Source: Desulfobacterales bacterium (GTDB lineage: Bacteria; Desulfobacterota; Desulfobacteria; Desulfobacterales; Desulfosalsimonadaceae). From it: a DNA stretch of 6,938 nt. This document shows, piece after piece, positions 1 through 5,566 of the stretch. The notes under the pieces were generated by a model. The model saw only the letters and a list, made by a program, of their open reading frames with translations. It was not told the DNA's origin and made no database searches. Position 1 is the first letter of the stretch. Each line of letters begins with the position of its first letter. Made by a program: the position numbers and the translations under genes. The DNA lies in the NCBI GenBank assembly GCA_018334855.1, contig JAGXLE010000078.1, positions 1-6,938 of the forward strand. The letters run 5' to 3'.

Positions 1-1
1 A

Positions 2-43
2 AACAGCAGGACGGCGTCTTTTTTAAATGCCGGCCTTGATTGA
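2..43 (+). CDS. Possible 3' end of ruvC (last 13 codons)
   Basis: Frame 2 from the window edge reads NSRTASFLNAGLD and then TGA at 41-43. RuvC proteins often end with a helix followed by a short polar tail of this sort, and ruvC commonly lies directly before ruvA-ruvB in proteobacteria. Thirteen residues are too few to identify a protein, so the call rests mainly on synteny. The other two forward frames also stop within 40 bp (stops at 24-26 and 37-39), so some gene could end here in any of them. If it is ruvC, repeat copy 1 begins 2 bp after its stop. Confidence 0.3.
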   Translation, partial: NSRTASFLNAGLD

Positions 44-45
44 CG

Positions 46-260
46 GTTTCGTAAAAAGCTGTTTATCCCGCCAGGGCGGTATTTTTGCAGAAAGGAAATC
101 GGAAAGCACCTTGGCTGATCGGCGGCGCGAAAAAGGAGTTTCCTCGCTCCAGGAGTCTCTTCGAGCCTCAATTTCCGCTCGGAAACCCGCTTTTCCGCAC
201 CGCCGTCAGGGCAACGAAGTGCAATTTCGCAAGAGCGCAAAAAAAGGATTTCCCCGGATG
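46..260 (+). repeat. Structured ~215-bp interspersed repeat, copy 1
   Basis: This block recurs at 2144-2354 and 3871-4084, always in the same orientation. By eye it is about 90% identical to copy 3. It starts with a CGTAAAAAG motif and a small hairpin (CCGCC 68-72 with GGCGG 75-79). It then holds a long imperfect stem in which 121-136 pairs with 189-204 (about 13 of 16 positions), continued by GTTTCC 138-143 with GGAAAC 181-186. The apical loop is 144-180, containing a CTCC-A-GGAG palindrome. Outer blocks TTTTTGC (82-88) and GCAAAAA (237-243) can close the whole structure. No transposase is present. It is best described as a REP/BIME-like or MITE-like element or a structured RNA; the family is not recognised. 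It follows a possible ruvC end. Confidence 0.9.
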
Positions 261-320
261 TGTTCCCTCGGGCCGCAGTCCGGGACCGGGCTATAACAGC
301 AACTTTTTCTGAAGTTACTT

Positions 321-463
321 AGTGTCCGTCCAGAAATCAGATAATTTGTTCAAGTTCAAGGAAGGCGAAAATTTTAACCGCAGGAATACTTAAAGTATTT
401 TGAGGATTAAAATTTGAGCCTGACGCAGAAATTGGGCAAATTAGCCATTTCTGGATGGGCACT
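321..463. mobile_element. 143-bp palindromic MITE-like element with ACTT direct repeats
   Basis: The two 71-nt halves are mirror images around base 392. The outer 17 bases match at 15 positions (AGTGTCCGTCCAGAAAT against the reverse complement of the right end, AGTGCCCATCCAGAAAT). Further paired blocks are TAATTTG, AAATTTTAA and a central AATACTT-A-AAGTATT, with about two thirds of positions paired overall. ACTT occurs immediately outside both ends (317-320 and 464-467), consistent with a 4-bp target duplication. There is no coding capacity. It is more AT-rich than the neighbouring genes. It looks like a non-autonomous element mobilised by a transposase elsewhere that recognises these ends, or an ERIC-like transcribed palindrome. 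It lies 37 bp before ruvA. Confidence 0.8.
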
Positions 464-500
464 ACTTAGAGGACTTATAGAGAGGTTTAAATATTTATCC

Positions 501-1133
501 ATGATCGCATACCTGGAAGGCTCTCTGTTAAAAAAGGAATCTGACCGGATCCTGCTGCTTGTCAGCCAGGTGGGCTACGAGGTGCTGGTTCCGGCTTTTG
601 TCATGGAAACCATTGAGGCCAGGGCCCTGGGTGAAAACCTGGCGCTCTACATTTATTACCATCAAACCGAACACCAGCCGAAACCGGTACTTATAGGATT
701 TAACCTGGAGGCGGAGCGGGAATTTTTTCAGCTCTTTATAAGCGTGGAGGCCATAGGCCCCTTAAAGGCGGTCAAGGCATTAAACATGCCGGTAAAGGAA
801 ATAGCCCGGGCCATAGAGTCCAGGGACGCCGGGCCGCTTAAGCGGTTAAACGGCATAGGGGAAAGAACTGCCCACAAGATTATAGCCACCCTGGAAGGCA
901 AGATGGGCAAGTTCGCCCTTATCAGGGATCTTCCGGAAAAAGCGCCCGGGCCGGCCCCTGATCTTTCCGAGCAGGTGGTTGAAGTCCTGGTTGACCAGCT
1001 CGGGCACCGGCCGGCCGAGGCCAGAGAAATGGTCTCAGATGCAATGGCCCGAAAACCCGATATCTCCACCCCGGAGGACTTGTTTGAAGAGGTTTACAGG
1101 GGGCAGGTAAGAGATGAACAGCAACGGCTTTAA
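501..1133 (+). CDS. ruvA: Holliday junction branch migration protein RuvA
   Basis: RuvA forms tetramers that clasp the four-way DNA junction and load RuvB rings for branch migration in recombinational repair. The predicted 210 residues match the usual ~200. MIAYLEG opens the N-terminal OB fold, with VGYEVLVP at 24-31. VLIGF (63-67) matches the LLYGF of E. coli RuvA. Two helix-hairpin-helix motifs follow ([11 protein letters not shown] 84-94 and [12 protein letters not shown] 117-128), then a proline-rich linker (~145-155) and the small RuvB-binding domain III (~156-200). I chose ATG 501 because the reading frame upstream (from 414) only translates the palindromic element and a linker. The ribosome site is weak: GAGG at 482-485 lies about 15 nt upstream. 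The 3' end overlaps ruvB by 20 bp, implying coupled translation. Oddities are a missing acidic pair at the strand-separating pin and an Ala in place of the first Gly of hairpin one. Confidence 0.95.
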   Translation: MIAYLEGSLLKKESDRILLLVSQVGYEVLVPAFVMETIEARALGENLALYIYYHQTEHQPKPVLIGFNLEAEREFFQLFISVEAIGPLKAVKALNMPVKEIARAIESRDAGPLKRLNGIGERTAHKIIATLEGKMGKFALIRDLPEKAPGPAPDLSEQVVEVLVDQLGHRPAEAREMVSDAMARKPDISTPEDLFEEVYRGQVRDEQQRL

Positions 1134-2148
1134 GTTCTCCTCTCCCAGGCAGGGCGTTGTTTCAGGCCAGAGCCTGCCCGAAGACAGCGGGCAGGAGATG
1201 GTCTCACTTCGCCCGGAGCGGCTTTCGGAATACATAGGCCAGCGCGAGACCATAGAGACCTTAAAAATTGCAATCGAGGCGGCCATGCTCAGGGGCGAGG
1301 CACTCGAGCATGTGCTGCTCCACGGCCCGCCCGGGCTTGGAAAAACCACGCTGGCCCATATCATAGCCAATGAAATGGGGGGTAGGCTGGTGATTACATC
1401 AGGGCCCGCCCTGGAAAAGGGCGGGGATTTGATCGGCATGCTCACCCAGCTTGAAACAGGCGATGTCTTTTTTGTAGACGAGATACACAGGCTTTCAAAG
1501 GCGGTGGAGGAACTTCTGTATCCCGCCATGGAAGACTACTGCATAGATTTTGTTTTTGACAAGGGCATTAATGCAAGAAGTCACAGGTTCCGCTTAAAGC
1601 AGTTCGTCCTGGTTGGGGCAACAACTCGGGTGGGTCTTCTTTCCTCCCCTCTTCGGGACAGATTCGGTATATTCAGAAGCCTGGATTTCTACGACCAGCC
1701 GGATCTCGAGCAGATCGTGGACCGTTCGGCCCGGCTGCTAAATCTTCAGATGGACGAGCAGGGGGCGGTAGAGCTTGCCAGGCGCTCCAGGGGAACCCCC
1801 AGGATAGTAAACCGCCTTTTAAAGCGGGTTCGCGATTACGCGCAGGTCCGCTGCGACGGGCGGATAAGCAAGTCAGCGGTAGATGATGCCTTAAAGCTCG
1901 AAGGAGTTGACTCACTGGGCCTTACCTCGCTTGACCGGCGCTATATACAAACTATCATAGATTATTACCAGGGAGGACCCGTGGGCATCGAGGCCATTGC
2001 AGCCACGCTCCAGGAGGAAACAGACACCCTGGTAGACGTTGTTGAGCCCTACCTTTTAAAGATCGGCCTGCTTGTGCGTACTTCTTCGGGCAGGAAAGCT
2101 TCTGCGGATGCGTTTTCCCACCTGGGATACCAGGTCGACCAGGCGTAA
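1114..2148 (+). CDS. ruvB: Holliday junction branch migration helicase RuvB
   Basis: RuvB is the AAA+ ATPase motor that forms hexameric rings on the arms of RuvA-bound junctions and pumps DNA during branch migration. The 344-residue product has the family's full architecture. [11 protein letters not shown] (33-43) precedes the Walker A motif GPPGLGKT (71-78). Walker B is FFVDEIHR (119-126), sensor 1 is GATTR (168-172), the arginine-finger region is PLRDRFG (179-185), and sensor 2 lies in [13 protein letters not shown] (226-238). A C-terminal winged helix begins near [10 protein letters not shown] (311-320). ATG 1114 lies inside the end of ruvA, so the two genes are an operon. The N-terminal tail of about 30 residues before the conserved block is longer than in E. 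coli. The TAA stop (2146-2148) falls inside the left end of repeat copy 2. All catalytic motifs are intact, so it should be functional. Confidence 0.98.
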   Translation: MNSNGFKFSSPRQGVVSGQSLPEDSGQEMVSLRPERLSEYIGQRETIETLKIAIEAAMLRGEALEHVLLHGPPGLGKTTLAHIIANEMGGRLVITSGPALEKGGDLIGMLTQLETGDVFFVDEIHRLSKAVEELLYPAMEDYCIDFVFDKGINARSHRFRLKQFVLVGATTRVGLLSSPLRDRFGIFRSLDFYDQPDLEQIVDRSARLLNLQMDEQGAVELARRSRGTPRIVNRLLKRVRDYAQVRCDGRISKSAVDDALKLEGVDSLGLTSLDRRYIQTIIDYYQGGPVGIEAIAATLQEETDTLVDVVEPYLLKIGLLVRTSSGRKASADAFSHLGYQVDQA

Positions 2149-2354
2149 AAAGGCAATTTACACCACCGCGGCGGTATTTTTGCAGAAAAGAAATCGGTAA
2201 GCACCTTGGCTGATCGGCGGCGCGAAAAAGGAATTTCCTCGCTCCAGGAGCCTCTTTGCGCCTCAATTTCCGCTCGGAAACCCGCTTTTCCGCACCGCCG
2301 TCAGGGCAGCGAAGTGCAGTTTCGTGAGAGCGCAAAAAAAGGATTTCCCGGAAG
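2144..2354 (+). repeat. Structured ~215-bp interspersed repeat, copy 2
   Basis: This is the same block as copies 1 and 3 and fills the whole space between ruvB and the next gene. Similarity begins at CGTAAAAAG (2144), so the ruvB stop codon is made of repeat sequence. The left module (2144-2175) is the most diverged part of any copy. The long stem (GGCGGCGCGAAAAAGG on the left, GCTTTTCCGCACCGCC on the right) is retained. The right end, GGATTTCCCGGAAGG, supplies the Shine-Dalgarno of the SAM hydrolase gene. The element should therefore be part of any ruvB-DUF62 read-through transcript. Confidence 0.9.
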
Positions 2355-2356
2355 GA
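2350..2356 (+). promoter_or_regulatory. Ribosome binding site of the SAM hydrolase gene, at the repeat edge
   Basis: GGAAGGA lies about 9-10 nt before ATG 2366 and is the best Shine-Dalgarno near this gene. Its first bases belong to the conserved right end of repeat copy 2. The equivalent place in copy 3 reads TGGAAGT and in copy 1 CGGATGT, so only copy 2 has a good ribosome site here. It supports the start at 2366 over an upstream in-frame ATG at 2324 that would translate repeat sequence. Confidence 0.7.
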
Positions 2357-2365
2357 ATTTTCCGT

Positions 2366-3196
2366 ATGCCGGTTATTTCTCTTCTCACCGACTTCGGGCT
2401 TTCAGATTCGTATGCAGGAATAATGAAGGGCGTGATCGCATCTTTATGCCCGGATGCCCGCGTCATTGACATAACCCACCAGGTGGCCCCGGGTGACATT
2501 TACGGTGCTGCCTATGCGCTGTCATCGGCCTGTCCCTATTTTCCGAAAGATACGATTCATGTGACAGTGGTTGATCCAGGGGTGGGCAGCGGGCGCAGAA
2601 TAATTGCAGTCAGGACCGGGGCAGGTATATTTCTGGCACCGGACAACGGTGTGCTGAGCATGGTTGCGGACAAATATCGGGTTTCTGCTGCATACAGCGT
2701 GGAAAACCGGGATATTTTTATACATCCGGTAAGCAAAACTTTTCACGGAAGAGACATCTTTGCCCCTGTGGCAGCATACCTGGCATGCAAAATGGACATG
2801 GCCGAACTGGGGCCCGCAGTATCGGAAAAATCCCTGGTGCGACTGGATTACGCCCAGCGGCCGGAGCTTGATGAAAAGGGCAGGCTTTGCGGCTCTGTGA
2901 TTGCGGTGGACCGTTTCGGAAACCTTATTACAAATATAGGCCGTGAAGATATCGAGGAGGCTTTCGGAGCGGGGCGGGCTGACGGGCAGGAGGATATCTG
3001 CATCAATGCAGGAGATAGGATTATCCGCGGGATCAGCGAGTCTTACAGTTCTGTGCCCGAAGGTGCGCTTCTTGCCATTATTGGCAGCACCGGCCGCCTG
3101 GAGATATCCGTAAACGCCGGCAATGCCGCAAGCCAGCTCAAACTCGGCCGAAAAGACCGGGTGACTGCCGCACCGTGTGACGCCATAAACGATTAA
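2366..3196 (+). CDS. SAM hydrolase (SAM hydroxide adenosyltransferase, DUF62 family)
   Basis: Family members cleave S-adenosylmethionine with water, giving adenosine and methionine; relatives include the fluorinase and chlorinase. The 276-residue product has the usual size and motifs. The start MPVISLLTDFG (1-11) is the nucleoside-binding N-terminus. VVDPGVGSGRR (68-78), PDN (92-94) and TFHGRD (125-130) carry the conserved Asp-Arg-His triad of the hydrolase branch: D70, R77 or R78, and H127. DRFGNLITNI (182-191) begins the C-terminal domain. The triad argues for hydrolase rather than halogenase. ATG 2366 is chosen because the family motif starts there and GGAAGGA precedes it; the 14 codons upstream are repeat sequence. 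It follows ruvB on the same strand, separated only by repeat copy 2, and could be co-transcribed. The physiological role of these enzymes is poorly settled. Confidence 0.92.
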   Translation: MPVISLLTDFGLSDSYAGIMKGVIASLCPDARVIDITHQVAPGDIYGAAYALSSACPYFPKDTIHVTVVDPGVGSGRRIIAVRTGAGIFLAPDNGVLSMVADKYRVSAAYSVENRDIFIHPVSKTFHGRDIFAPVAAYLACKMDMAELGPAVSEKSLVRLDYAQRPELDEKGRLCGSVIAVDRFGNLITNIGREDIEEAFGAGRADGQEDICINAGDRIIRGISESYSSVPEGALLAIIGSTGRLEISVNAGNAASQLKLGRKDRVTAAPCDAIND

Positions 3197-3216
3197 GAAA
3201 TACTTCCGGCACGATC

Positions 3217-3834
3217 CTAATCCATGCCGCCTGCTTTAAACCGGCTTACAGCAGCGCTGAAATCAAAGTCAGCTCCCCTGAAGTTTTCAAATGTGATGTC
3301 ATTGAAAGAAAGCCCATATTCGGCCTTCAGGCGCTCGAAAATCGCCAGGTAGTTTGCAAGGATGCGCTCCTGCCAGTCCAGGCCGAGGTTTTCCGCGATC
3401 TGCCGGATTGCATCGGGCCGTCCTTCTATTTCCAGGAAATCTCCGAACGGCATTTGGTCCGCACAAAGCACTGTGTCACCCAGATTGTAGGTTTCCCGCT
3501 GTTTTTCATATATCTGCTCTGCGTGAAATCCCAGGTTCTCCAGGATGGCGGTCGTGGTGTCAAAGTCGTTCACTGTGATTTCAAGCTCCCGGTGAACCTT
3601 GAAATCACGGTTTTTTTCCGGCGGCTCGCCCTTGTAGGTCAGCTCTGTGCGGTTGTCTGTTTTTCGCAGTCTTAGCAGGGCATTTTTTTTGAGCAGTGAA
3701 CAATCGGGGTCTTCGAAGCGGATATTTTGCTCAAAGCTTTTATCGTTAAATTCCGCGCCGAGCTCTTTAATGCGGCTTTTTATTCTGCCCGGATCAGGCA
3801 GATAAAATTTGACTTCAATCTCCAGGGGCGCCAT
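3217..3834 (-). CDS. CYTH-domain protein, class IV adenylate cyclase (CyaB) type
   Basis: CYTH enzymes are soluble metal-dependent tunnel-fold proteins acting on triphosphates: adenylate cyclases (class IV, CyaB type), thiamine triphosphatases or inorganic triphosphatases. The 205-residue product shows the hallmark EIEVK (5-9), paired arginines in LRLRK (54-58), LTYKGE (65-70), HRELEITV (81-88), EKQRETY (110-116) and FLEIEG (133-138). Together these match the charged barrel lining. Its length and the EKQRETY/FLEIEG segments resemble the CyaB-type branch, but CYTH substrates cannot be assigned from sequence alone. I chose ATG at 3834, where the conserved domain begins. The frame stays open through repeat copy 3 to a TTG near 4089, adding about 85 low-confidence codons. 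The gene is convergent with the SAM hydrolase gene, with a 20-bp gap and no terminator. A minus-strand promoter at 4126-4154 would give a leader of about 285 nt containing the repeat. Confidence 0.88.
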   Translation of the reverse strand: MAPLEIEVKFYLPDPGRIKSRIKELGAEFNDKSFEQNIRFEDPDCSLLKKNALLRLRKTDNRTELTYKGEPPEKNRDFKVHRELEITVNDFDTTTAILENLGFHAEQIYEKQRETYNLGDTVLCADQMPFGDFLEIEGRPDAIRQIAENLGLDWQERILANYLAIFERLKAEYGLSFNDITFENFRGADFDFSAAVSRFKAGGMD

Positions 3835-3870
3835 GGTATCTATTTTTCCCGGCTTTATTAAAAGTTGATA

Positions 3871-4084
3871 GCTTCGTAAAAAGCTGTTTATCCCGCCAGG
3901 GCGGTATTTTTGCCGAAAGGAAATCTTTAGGCACCCTGGCTGATCGGCGGCGCGAAAAAGGAGTTTCCTCGCTCCAGGAGCCTCTTTGCGCCTCGATTTC
4001 CGCTCGGAAACCCCCTTTTCCGCACCGCCGTCAGGGCAACAAAGTGCAATTTCGGCAGAGGCAAAAAAAGGATTTCCCTGGAAG
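3871..4084 (+). repeat. Structured ~215-bp interspersed repeat, copy 3
   Basis: The copy begins with GCTTCGTAAAAAGC and ends at GATTTCCCTGGAAG, co-extensive with copy 1 apart from about one indel. The central stem is the most regular of the three: GGCGGCGCGAAAAAGG pairs with CCTTTTCCGCACCGCC, flanked by CCCTGGC and TCAGGG. It lies between the CYTH gene and its likely promoter, so it would be transcribed from the opposite strand, as the complement of the RNA made from copy 2. Small differences from copy 1 cluster at 3925-3936, 3978-3995 and 4052-4062. Confidence 0.9.
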
Positions 4085-4125
4085 TCCAATATTCTGCGTT
4101 ACGCCTCCATCCCTGCGAATTTTTA

Positions 4126-4154
4126 AAAATAGATAACCCGGCGCCGGATGTCAA
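4126..4154 (-). promoter_or_regulatory. Sigma70-type promoter toward the CYTH gene
   Basis: On the minus strand the -35 box TTGACA (4154-4149) is perfect. A 17-bp spacer leads to the -10 box TATTTT (4131-4126), which matches 4 of 6 consensus bases. The spacer holds a perfect palindrome, CCGGCGCCGG (4138-4147), that could bind a regulator. Predicted transcription starts near 4119 and would cross repeat copy 3 before reaching ATG 3834. Together with its plus-strand twin it forms a TGTCAAT-16 nt-ATTGACA inverted repeat. Confidence 0.65.
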
Positions 4155-4172
4155 TATATTGGTTCCGGCAGA

Positions 4173-4201
4173 TTGACAATAATAACGGATTTCCTTATTT
4201 T
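4173..4201 (+). promoter_or_regulatory. Sigma70-type promoter toward the GGDEF remnant
   Basis: TTGACA (4173-4178) is followed by a 17-bp spacer and TATTTT (4196-4201), the same boxes and spacing as the minus-strand promoter 18 bp away. The -10 is embedded in an AT-rich palindrome (TTATTTT-A-AAAATAA). Predicted transcription begins near 4208, about 20 bp before the decayed PAS-GAF-GGDEF frame. A regulator bound between the back-to-back -35 boxes could control both directions. Confidence 0.65.
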
Positions 4202-4230
4202 AAAAATAAAGATAACAAACGGCCATTTGT

Positions 4231-5002
4231 TTGAGGCCCTCAAGCCGACACAGAGCCTATAAAGCCGGTGCCATGCCTCAATCTGTCGGGATAGTCCAGG
4301 ACATAACGGAGCGCAAAAGGGCGGAAAAGGATCTGGAGGCCGTTGTTGAGGCTTCTTCTACCATACTCACCATTTGTTCTGGAAGACAGGACTGTATGCA
4401 TAATAGGGCTGGCAAACAAAGCCGGCGGCTTTACCGGTCATGATGCTTACCTGGCCCGGGTCTTTGGAAACCTGGCGGCCATATCCCTTCGCAATTCGGG
4501 ACGGCTGGAAAAACTCCGGGAACTGTCAAGATCCGATGTGCTCACAGGGTGCTTTAACAGGCGGGGCGGTGTCGGCTGTCTGGACCATGAACTATCCCGG
4601 ATCGGGCGGACAGGTACTGCTCTTGCCGTTATCATGTTTGATATAGATGAGTTCAAGGCGGTCAATGATTTCTATGGCCACGATACGGGGGATCAGGTTT
4701 TACAGGAAATCGCGGAAGTTGCCACGAAAAATATGCGTGAAGCCGACATATTAATCAGGTGGGGAGGCGAAGAGTTTCTTGTTGTGGCTCCTGATACGGA
4801 CATGGAAAGTGCGGCAGTACTGGCCGAAAGGCTGAGAAAAACAATCGCAGGAAATAAATTTTCCGGGCCTGGCAAAATCACCGCAAGTTTCGGCATTGCC
4901 CAATATCAGAAAGGAGATCGCCGGGACAGCCTGATAGACCGTGCAGACCGTTACATGTATCTTGCCAAGCAAAAAGGGCGCAACCGGGTGGAACCGGTCT
5001 AA
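4231..5002 (+). pseudogene. Decayed PAS-GAF-GGDEF diguanylate cyclase gene
   Basis: The gene derives from a multidomain sensor making cyclic di-GMP. In one frame, from a TTG at 4231, VGIVQDITERKRAEKDLE (near 4280-4340) is the typical end of a PAS/PAC domain plus linker helix. That frame stops at 4441-4443. Near 4366-4376 the similarity jumps to another frame, where VLEDRTVCIIGLANKAGG and the following helix are the last third of a GAF domain. An internal deletion with frameshift therefore removed most of the GAF, and the N-terminal PAS and any sensor are also gone. The GGDEF domain after it is complete: SDVLTGCFNRRG, FDIDEFK with a metal-binding Asp, GGEEF (4763-4777) as active site, and RxxD (READ) five residues earlier as product-inhibition site. 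The second frame is open from a TTG at 4343 to the TAA ending at 5002. The GGDEF part could still be made alone, but no good start or ribosome site is seen. Confidence 0.85.
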
Positions 5003-5022
5003 CGTTTTTCCCTGTTTTTTCC

Positions 5023-5051
5023 TTGACAGGCCTGCCGCATTTGGTTACAGA
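5023..5051 (+). promoter_or_regulatory. Candidate promoter of rplM-rpsI
   Basis: A perfect -35 TTGACA (5023-5028) lies 60 bp before rplM. At the ideal 17-bp spacing the -10 is TACAGA (5046-5051), which fits poorly. GATACT, 4 bp further on, fits better but is spaced 21 bp. A promoter is expected here because the upstream reading frame ends at 5002. The leader would be only about 30 nt, too short for an elaborate autoregulatory structure. Confidence 0.45.
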
Positions 5052-5073
5052 TACTAAATTAAATTTTTGCTTG

Positions 5074-5080
5074 AAGGAGT
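5074..5080 (+). promoter_or_regulatory. Strong Shine-Dalgarno that fixes the TTG start of rplM
   Basis: AAGGAGT lies 7-8 nt before TTG 5088, close to ideal spacing. It decides the rplM start at TTG. An earlier in-frame TTG at 5067 would lie before the ribosome site and adds seven residues not expected in L13. No in-frame ATG exists near the expected start. Confidence 0.85.
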
Positions 5081-5087
5081 GGACACA

Positions 5088-5522
5088 TTGAAGAAATATA
5101 CGAAGAGCGCCAAGCCGGGCGAGGTCGGTGGAAAATGGTACGTGGTTGACGCCGAGGGGATGGTGCTGGGAAGGCTTGCCACCGAGGTGGCGGCCCGCCT
5201 GCGCGGCAAGCGCAACCCCATGTTTACCCCGCATGTGGATTGCGGGGATTTCGTCATTGTCATCAATGCGGACAAGGTGCGTCTTACCGGCAGAAAGTGG
5301 AGCCAGAAAACCTACTACAGCCACAGCGGATATATCGGCGGGTTAAAATCGATTACCGCTGAAAAATTAAGAGAAAAGCGGCCCGAGGACCTGGTCAGAA
5401 AAGCGGTTCAGGGCATGCTGCCCAAAACGCCGCTGGGCCGGTCCATGAACAAGAAGCTGAAGGTTTATGCCGGAAGTGAGCACCCTCACCAGGCCCAGCA
5501 GCCGGAATCGCTTGAAATTTAA
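5088..5522 (+). CDS. rplM: 50S ribosomal protein L13
   Basis: L13 is an early-assembling protein of the large ribosomal subunit. The 144-residue product (E. coli has 142) carries the family landmarks: [16 protein letters not shown] (16-31), [18 protein letters not shown] (53-70), [12 protein letters not shown] (76-87), [13 protein letters not shown] (106-118) and [16 protein letters not shown] (124-139). Translation should begin at TTG 5088, preceded by a strong AAGGAG, with no ATG option. A non-ATG start on a highly expressed gene may tune its output. The gene leads the conserved rplM-rpsI operon, with 44 bp before rpsI, so L13 and S9 are made together. Sequence and length are unremarkable and complete. 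Confidence 0.98.
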   Translation: MKKYTKSAKPGEVGGKWYVVDAEGMVLGRLATEVAARLRGKRNPMFTPHVDCGDFVIVINADKVRLTGRKWSQKTYYSHSGYIGGLKSITAEKLREKRPEDLVRKAVQGMLPKTPLGRSMNKKLKVYAGSEHPHQAQQPESLEI

Positions 5523-5566
5523 CCAATCATGTATAAAGGCATTTATAAAGAATATTCGGGGGATTG

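Noticed and set aside
46..260. Small proteins encoded by the repeat (for example a minus-strand frame containing CPDGGAEK and LFRAADQP)
   Set aside because: The frame is open in all three copies, but the differences between copies are nearly all amino-acid changing (R/C, R/G, L/S, E/K, P/K), there is no consistent start or ribosome site, and other frames of the repeat are open too. The openness is explained by lack of stop triplets, not by selection on a protein.
261..320. Gene or signal between repeat copy 1 and the palindromic element
   Set aside because: The 60 bp hold a GTCC-G-GGAC mini-palindrome and a T-run but no coherent terminator, promoter or coding signal.
414..500. A 29-residue N-terminal extension of RuvA
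   Set aside because: It translates the right arm of the palindromic element and the linker from a TTG start. RuvA proteins begin at MIAYLEG.
2324..2365. Upstream ATG for the SAM hydrolase adding 14 residues
   Set aside because: The extra codons lie in repeat copy 2, and the family N-terminus begins at MPVISLLTDFG with a proper ribosome site.
46..4084. CRISPR array or tandem repeat
   Set aside because: The three copies are about 1.8-2.1 kb apart, over 200 bp long, and separated by whole genes, so they are interspersed repeats.
4983..5020. Terminator after the GGDEF remnant (ACCGG/CCGGT stem followed by T-runs)
   Set aside because: The stem is only about 5 bp, overlaps the stop region, and the T-run is separated from it by several bases. 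Too weak to call.
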